NCBI GenBank assembly: GCA_014871385.1
Contig: CM026431.1
Location: forward strand, 13,297,594-13,361,593
DNA from: Ceratodon purpureus
Taxonomy: Eukaryota; Streptophyta; Bryopsida; Pseudoditrichales; Ditrichaceae
Direction: 5' to 3'
DNA length: 64,000 nt
In this document: one piece after another, positions 57,309 through 64,000 of the stretch
Position numbering within the stretch: position 1 is the first letter of the stretch
How the letters are laid out: every line of letters begins with the position of its first letter
Program-made: the position numbers and the translations under genes
Notes under the pieces: model-generated
What the model was told of the DNA's origin: nothing
Database searches by the model: none
What the model saw: the letters and a program-made list of their open reading frames with translations, nothing else

Positions 57309-58559
57309 TCAAGTAATGGTGTCCCAACTAAGTTCACACATATCATCGAACACATCACAAACTAGTTCGTCCTCATTCAATGCCGGAAGGTCACGCCACT
57401 TCCTCGTAGACATATCATAAATCCATGCGAAATCGTATTGATATGGAGATCGAGATGGCTCATCGTTCTTTAAACATACCATCAGAGAGCCCCCGTTTGC
57501 ATATAGCTTCATCGTGTGTTCTCCTTTAGGAAGTCGCTCGAAAGGCCCACATCTGTGGGCATTTACTTGCACCCACATCCAGCCGGTTCCATGTCTTTGA
57601 GCTTGATACTCTGTGATACAGTAAACGGGATAGAAGAGACACGGAATCTTCCCATGAGGAACCCTTGGGTATTCGTGTGGGATTTTCTCGGCACGGCGAT
57701 GAACCACGTGCAGTACAAAAAGACGGTCCTTTGTCAGTGCGTGACACTTCCGAAATAAGACCGGCAACTCATAAAGTTGTTTCTTTGCGAAATCATACGC
57801 CCATGGGCCGGAGCATTCCGTCTGCTCATCACAATACTCATCGTCCTGATGCCATTCATATGACAAACCCAGAACAGTATCCAAAGATCGTTCTGCTTCA
57901 CTCCATTTTCTCGTCACAGAATCGTACACGTATGCCTTGCCACCTTTGAAACAATCTGTCCTTGCCCTGCTATCCACAACAATCACCTTGTACTGTTTCG
58001 AGTCGCGGTCCACAGAAAGCTGCACCATCGTGGGCTGAGTACCGCTAATATGCTCTGAAATAGGGAGTTCGTTCCGGTCTTGTGTCAACGGATTCAACAC
58101 AGTTATGCACAAGCCTCGTACTCCCTCTCTCCTACGTGCTTTGGAGACAAAACACACTAACCCTCCATCCGCTGCAATAATCTGGACCCAAGGCTCATCA
58201 TTGATCCGAAAGACATGCCATCTATTTGAATCTTTATCAAAAACCCTTGCCCAGAGCCTGTCGTCATCATCCGGATCCATGTACACGAGTGCAAATGTCT
58301 TCGTAGAAGCCTCCTCACATGCCTTCCTGAACTCAGAACCTGGGGTATCAATGTTCACTTTCCATTCCTTGGAAACACATCGTAGGCGCTTGATTGCAAC
58401 CACCGGAAGCCGAGCGAAGACCAGCTGCAATACCTCTTTTGGCAGGCTTCCCCAAAGGCCAGAGTTCATCAACACCCCTTTCTCCAAGCACGAATGTGCA
58501 CATACAATCTGTCTCTTCACTTTCGTTGGCTGCATGATTACCCTCTGAGAACCACACAT
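57309..58559 (-). CDS. F-box protein with kelch-like C-terminus
   Basis: 416 residues from ATG 58559 to the stop at 57309-57311. The F-box is at about 34-70 (LWGSLPKEVLQLVFARLPVV, IKRLRCVSKEWK) and would bind SKP1 in an SCF ubiquitin ligase. The rest has kelch/F-box-associated strands such as AYVYDSVTRKWSEAER and FAWIYDMSTRKWRDLP, the presumed substrate-binding beta structure. The frame is open to 58601, where TTTTTTTGCAG looks like a splice acceptor (exon start 58595), so a 5' non-coding or short coding exon may lie upstream. ATG 58469, just before the F-box, is an alternative start. Single coding exon, no lesions. The target is unknown. Confidence 0.82.
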   Translation of the reverse strand: MCGSQRVIMQPTKVKRQIVCAHSCLEKGVLMNSGLWGSLPKEVLQLVFARLPVVAIKRLRCVSKEWKVNIDTPGSEFRKACEEASTKTFALVYMDPDDDDRLWARVFDKDSNRWHVFRINDEPWVQIIAADGGLVCFVSKARRREGVRGLCITVLNPLTQDRNELPISEHISGTQPTMVQLSVDRDSKQYKVIVVDSRARTDCFKGGKAYVYDSVTRKWSEAERSLDTVLGLSYEWHQDDEYCDEQTECSGPWAYDFAKKQLYELPVLFRKCHALTKDRLFVLHVVHRRAEKIPHEYPRVPHGKIPCLFYPVYCITEYQAQRHGTGWMWVQVNAHRCGPFERLPKGEHTMKLYANGGSLMVCLKNDEPSRSPYQYDFAWIYDMSTRKWRDLPALNEDELVCDVFDDMCELSWDTIT

Positions 58560-59040
58560 TCGAGCACGTCTCTCAGCCTGGATCTTCTGCAGCACCTGCA
58601 AAAAAATCGCCCAGGGCTACTTCAAAAAGGCTTGGCGCCCCTCCTTCCCTTCCAAAAGCTTCGCAGTGAACACTCGCATCCTTGTCCGTCATCGCTCCGA
58701 CATAATCACTGTTTCGGTAATAACCCCACAACGACGAATAACCTAACCCACACGATTCCACCTAATCTCCATCTCCAAGGTATCAACCCCGATTCCGTAA
58801 CATCGTCGCAACTCCAGCAGACGAGAGATTCCCACAACCAATGGCATCTCAACCGACAGAGACCGATGCAACTCCAGTCGCTCTACCTCCATAGCGACTC
58901 CATTCTCCTCCTGCATCGGAACCCTAAACCCTAACCCGACAATCCAGCATCAATCACCTGCGCAGAAACAAACGCAACAAAACACCAACACACAACATCA
59001 GGCAACTCATCAACACCCTTCTCCAGATTCTCAAACAACT

Positions 59041-59100
59041 AGCACAAACTAGCCCAAACCAGCCCAAACCAACCCAAACCAGTCCATACCAGTCCAAATT
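59041..59100 (+). repeat. 10-bp tandem repeat, six units
   Basis: Units built on AGCCCAAACC, in exact 10-bp register. Confidence 0.9.
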
Positions 59101-59156
59101 CCCAACTAGTCTAAAAAACTCCAAACAAACATCTGCCCAAAATTACAAAAATTCAC

Positions 59157-59207
59157 AACAAAATTCAGACAAAATTCAGACAAAATTCAGACAAAATTCA
59201 GACAAAA
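59157..59207 (+). repeat. 11-bp tandem repeat
   Basis: ACAAAATTCAG repeated four times in perfect register, then decaying into an A-run. Confidence 0.9.
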
Positions 59208-60559
59208 AAATTAACATACAAACCACGGCCTGGAAGCTCCAACGACATCCAACCCGCTTGAAAATGACCGAAGCCACATGCACACATGCACATGCATATG
59301 GGCAGAAACGTCGGCACACTACCACCATGAACCATCTGACATCATAAAGGACGAGACGGATGCCCCATCAATTGGCAGGCCAAATATCAACGCCGGGTCT
59401 AGAAAGTGATCATCATAGTTGCTGATGAATTGCTCACCCGCGAGTGGAGCAGACCCCGTCAACGATCCACAATTGCCGGGACCACACGAGACTAGAGTGC
59501 TGGGGACGCTTCGCCCGCGACATGCACGCAATGCATATGCATGCGACCCGACCCCTTCACAAAAAACATCCTCTCCTCTGGATCAGAAGACGCCCCCTTC
59601 TCCCCCAAACCCCCCACCCGACCCCTCATCTACGGCACCCCTAGACTTCACCCTCGAAATCTCCAAACGACGGCGATTCTCGTACCAGCGACGGTTTTGA
59701 GCTTACCGTGTCTTCGACGGCATGAGATCCATATCCATAACTGTTTTCGTGGATTTGAGGTGATGGAGTCTAGGGAGGGCGTAGAGGAGGGGACGGGTGG
59801 CGGGTTTGGGGGAATGAGTTGCGGCGCAGGCGACGCAGTGACGCCGTGACAAGGACGGGAATTGGGAATCTGGGAGTAGCGTGTGTGCAGGATTAGGGTT
59901 GGAGATCATGTGCGCGTCCGGGGGTAAGGAGCAGGAGCCTTGAAGTCCGTTACTGGAACATTCTGTACAGTGCGCGTACTTTTCAGCTCGTGATATCTAG
60001 GGAAAGGGAGGATTGATTTACGGATACAGTGACGCCTTTCTGGGGGTGTGGTTATTCTGGTTGGAGTGTGGGAGGGAGGGGGAGCCCACGATTGGGGCAC
60101 CATCTGGGGCGAGGGGATGGTGAGGAGGTTTTTGGGTGCAGGCCGCAACTGGAAAAAGCCGTGTTGCAGTTGGAGGTGGCATCTGGAGAATGGAAGGGGC
60201 GGGTGCAATGGTGTAATGGTGAGGTCATATGATATTATAATTGGGATTCTGGGTGGGGTCCACTTCTGGAATATGTTCATTCGCTCATTCCCATCCCTTT
60301 ACTTTTCTGGCCGCAAAGCCATACTGGGTATACGGGTACTTGGCGGTAAGTTTTCTCTGCTTTTTGAGTTCTTTAATTGGGTTTTTTGTTTAGTTTATTT
60401 TTTCTTTTTTTGCAAAGGTAGAGTGTTGGATTTTAGACATTCTGCAACAGGGGGGGCTATATGTGTGAGTATTTACTGTAGGAATGTATATTTGGCTTGT
60501 GTGAATTTTGGGTGGTATGGAGCTTTTTCCAAGAAATGTGGGTGGGAATCTCACCAGTA

Positions 60560-63500
60560 GTATGTGTAAAATGGTAAATGGTATCAGCACAATGAAATTT
60601 CAAACTCTCAAAATCGATTATATGAGTGCCATCATTTATGTATGTCAATGATGTATTGGTTGGTCCAAGAAGGCAGTTTATGACGATGTACTAAGAGTGA
60701 TGCTTCTCTTAATGTTGTACATTATATGATATTAATTATTATTCTAATTGCTAAAGTTTCTTGACCATTTTTCACCAAAAGTAATCCAAAATTGTTATTT
60801 CTAAAGCAAATAGTAAAAGAACTAGATAAACAAATAATTTGATTTTTTTTAAATGCAACTCCAAGCGTAAAATTCTTTTATATATATTTGTTTTGTTTCA
60901 TTAAACTTCTTTTGGTGTCTTAATTTTATGTAAGTATAGTCCATATAATATTAGATTCTTATACATTAAATTTAGAGGTTGCAAGGGATGTATCAATCCA
61001 AAAACTTGTTAAAATGACTTAAGTTCATATTTTTGTTAAAATTCATTTTTATTATTTAACTTGTTTTCTCATAGGATTTGATTCCAATACAAACCATGGC
61101 TAAATGGAAACAAACTTCAATAATAGAATATAGGTGTACCATCCATAGAATTTTTTCTATCTTGAAAAACTTTTTAGTAGGCTATGATTTTAAATCTCGA
61201 AATATAATTTTGATAGTATGTGAATATTAAATATTAAATCGCTATCTACTATAAAACATCTAAAAACACATTTTGATCAAATGAAAATGTTGAAAGTGCA
61301 TTCAAGTCTAGGCTTATATTGTCTTGAGTTTTTTAGAATTTCAATATCATGAAGAATTGACAATGTTTACTATAGTATTTCAATATATTGTACAATGAAG
61401 ATATCTAACCGACCAGAATTGATGAATTTTAATTATTTTTTTAGATGAAGAAAAAAATATATTCCATCGCCCAAGTTTATCTTTTGGAAACAAAATTACA
61501 TGTATTATAATTAAATTCAACAAATCAGTGTATTAAATTCAAAAGATAAATGTTAAAATTTGAATATGATTATCTACACTGCAATAAATCATTTTATTTC
61601 TTCAATACTTTGGTTGAATCTTCTTGAACTATTATTTTTGCACTAAACTTTGAAGATAACATTTATGATGCCCGAAGCGATTTTTATTTTTTTTCGATTT
61701 TTGATACTCTTTAGATGTCAAATGTTTTTGCTTCACCGATAAACTACTTTTGGGATTTTTAATTCAAGTATTTAACACGATTTCCTTTGACAATATCAAA
61801 GAACTAAAAAATAATATTTAAATTAAGACAAAAAATTAAAATTATCTTCTATAGTGCAAACATTTTGTGCATCATAGAAGATTGTGCAAAAATTTTGTTC
61901 CAAGAGAAGTCAATGTTTTTTTCATCTTTTGAGGTCAAGGTGCAAAAGAATTTTTTTTAATCACTTAAAAGATAGAGACATGTCTTTTTTATGTACTTTA
62001 AGAGTGACATGAGCCTCTGTTTTGAATACATAGATTCATATTGTTTTAAAAATTAATTACCAAAAAAAATAAAATGAGTACTAGCAATAATATGAACTCG
62101 AGTTCCTTTCACAATTTTTTTCCATTGCTACAACTTTTTTTTACCTCTAAATTTTGTGCATAAGAAAATAACCTCATTTGTATCATATTAGTGTAAAACC
62201 CTGAAGTTATGCAATGCAAAAAATTGACAAAAATAGAAGTTAAAGTCCACTAATCATAATAAAACAATATAATGTTTTAATTGAAACTCCATAATCTTTT
62301 AATTCATGCATCAACTTTGTTAAAAAAACATTATATGATTTTTTATAATTCTTAGACAAGATTTTATGGTTGGAGATGGAAAAGCCGTAATTTTGGTTCT
62401 CCCACTCTTACTTTAGACATAACATTTTTTGAAGGACCTTTGATCCTCTTATCGTAAGCTATAAAACATTAGCAACTCAAAAATATTATGAGTGATAATA
62501 CATAGTCTTTTACTTATAAATAAATCAATCGATTCATTGAAAATTCATCATACAACAAAAATTATCATTTCAAAACTAGAAATAGTTTTATTTTTGTGAT
62601 TTTTATTTCAAGATATTAAATATCTATCTAATAAATTTGAATATTACTCAATATTTTCTCATTTTTGAAATTGATATGTTACTTTAAATTTCTTCATATT
62701 TTTCTTTAATTTTTAAAAAAAATAATGAACTCATAGTCACATGCTTATAACCTATACATGTATTCCTCTCAGCGACATCCTAAGAGTTATGAATCTCACG
62801 GCAGAAATCTGAAAAAAATCAGAAAATCAAAAATTAGAAAAAAATGACGCAATATGTAGAAGATGCGGAGATGTACAAGTCAACAGTGACGCCAGTAACT
62901 TGTCAAGTCCCCACAACAACGCAACGTGGGTATACAGAGCAGCTCCGTTTCCTGCTTCGTCTCCGTCATCCTCATTCTTGCATTCCTGTAACCTCAACAG
63001 AATCCCTCACCACTGCGCAACGCTTTCATCTCGTCATTCTCCACATTCTTGACTGAAAAACGACAATAATCCATGGAGTTCCGTTCTTTGCTTGGATACA
63101 GTGAGAGCTCAGTAAGTATAGTAGAGTGGGCTCGAATTTTTTGTCATTATCGAAAAAAAAAAATAATGCAAAATTAAAAAATCAAAACATACATTTAATT
63201 TTAAACTTTTGCATGAGTTAAATCAAAACGTGTTTTTTCTATACCAAGTGCAGTTTTATTAAATACCATATCATTCTTTGAATAAATTCAAGCTTGAAAC
63301 TTATCGATTTTATACAAATCACAAATAGTAGATCTTACTTGAATATACTAACATTTAAAAAACGCATATAGTTTTTGTTTCATCATAATTTTCATCGTTC
63401 ACAAAAACAATTAATGGACAAAATGATTTTCACAAATAGGGATTAATTAACATAATACATATAATTTATACATTAACAAATTAATTAATATATATTTAAA

Positions 63501-63621
63501 AAAATTAGTCTTATGAAATGATAAGTTTAAATCTTATGGTTTATTACATAAAATATATTAAAGCTTAAGTTTTTTTTTTACCAAAATAGAATGTTTGGAA
63601 GCCGGATTTTTCCCAAATTAT
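60560..63621. other. AT-rich gene-poor region
   Basis: About 3 kb of very AT-rich sequence with no supported coding region. A small GC-richer island at 62840-63060 has a 70-aa ORF of no recognised family. Confidence 0.6.
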
Positions 63622-63634
63622 CACTACAAGAAAA
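63622..63634 (+). mobile_element. CACTA (En/Spm-type) terminal sequence
   Basis: CACTACAAGAAAA is the standard terminal motif of plant CACTA elements. Directly after it, TTGTGTCA-CAT-TGACACAA (63636-63654) forms a hairpin. The other end is beyond the window or lost. Confidence 0.6.
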
Positions 63635-63881
63635 TTTGTGTCACATTGACACAATTGTAGCAGCAAAATGTCGAATATGATAATTTGAACATTGTACTAT
63701 GTAAATTTGTCGAATCGGTCTTATTTTTTAATCCATGTCATTTTTTCGTCAACTATGTAGTCAACTTACAGCGTGGACTCTATGTATGATTTGGACTTTA
63801 TTAGCATGACGAGAGGAGTTTAGGATAGCAAAAACAGCTGCAGCGGCTTCCGCCCCCAACTGGATTGACATAGCAGCAGTG

Positions 63882-63955
63882 TGTGATTGAAAACCAAGTT
63901 CTTAGAGGATTCGTTGAGCCGCACCTTCAGCAGTTTGTGATTGAAAACCAAGTTC
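63882..63955 (+). repeat. Direct repeat, 20 bp, 54 bp apart
   Basis: TGTGATTGAAAACCAAGTTC at 63882-63901 and 63936-63955, each preceded by CAGCAGT. Confidence 0.85.
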
Positions 63956-64000
63956 CTGGAAGGTCTCCGGTTCAAATCTTAAGGCCAATGTTCGTATAGC

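Larger units (their letters stand above)
58560..60559. other. F-box gene upstream region and flank
   Basis: 58573-58761 (minus) is open and may be an upstream exon, but no donor was found. AACCCTAAACCCTAACCC at 58920-58937 is a telobox-type element common in plant leaders. 59500-60300 is GC-richer, with short unsupported ORFs on both strands. Confidence 0.45.

Noticed and set aside
59041..59207. Short tandem repeats as a CRISPR-like array
   Set aside because: Units of 10-11 bp without spacers; ordinary microsatellite-like sequence in a eukaryotic genome.

Overview
This is nuclear DNA from a eukaryote, almost certainly a land plant and probably seed-free (bryophyte or lycophyte grade). The genes are split by GT-AG introns. 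They include an F-box/kelch-like protein, an MPP6-type exosome cofactor and a DhpH-like FAD monooxygenase. The chromodomain Ty3/gypsy elements and the LINE fit such genomes. The species cannot be fixed from sequence alone. No rRNA gene, CRISPR array or functional tRNA gene is seen.

Layout. 1-2450: broken LINE on the minus strand. 3502-3789: 18-bp minisatellite. 4004-4962: broken gene of unknown family. 5250-14172: decayed hAT (ZNF862-like) transposase, split by a 129-bp foldback MITE (6257-6385) and by an apparently complete 7.2-kb piggyBac element (6862-14071) with perfect 16-bp inverted termini, TTAA duplication and a four-exon transposase. 17668-19090: degenerate DUF1749 alpha/beta hydrolase. 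21120-27226: very young Ty3/gypsy chromovirus. 28154-28600: head-to-head LTR-retrotransposon leader fragments. 31953-33580: four-exon gene for a nuclear-looking protein of unknown family. 35410-39581: pogo/CENP-B-type transposase pseudogene, split by a 1.4-kb element with perfect 38-bp TIRs. 42325-43311: MPP6 homologue. 44146-51381: dead Tc1/mariner transposase, split by a second chromovirus (44536-50559). 52735-53383: kinase fragment. 54298-55876: FAD monooxygenase. 57309-58559: F-box gene. 60560-64000: AT-rich and gene-poor, with a CACTA-type terminus at 63622.

Most notable is the chromovirus at 21120-27226. Its 415-bp LTRs read as identical and are flanked by a perfect 5-bp duplication. 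There is no tRNA-type primer site next to the LTR. Instead, 11 nt just inside the 5' LTR are complementary to 11 nt about 32 bp below the LTR TATA box, which is the arrangement of self-priming Tf1/sushi elements. The LTR is packed with perfect heat-shock elements, the gag/pol junction has the layout of a -1 frameshift signal, an amber codon interrupts pol, and a third small basic ORF with its own TATA box lies between pol and the 3' LTR.

Three times one transposon sits inside another transposon's coding sequence. In two of these (piggyBac in hAT, chromovirus in Tc1) the host reading continues across the site once the insert and one target copy are set aside, which gives a clear relative chronology.
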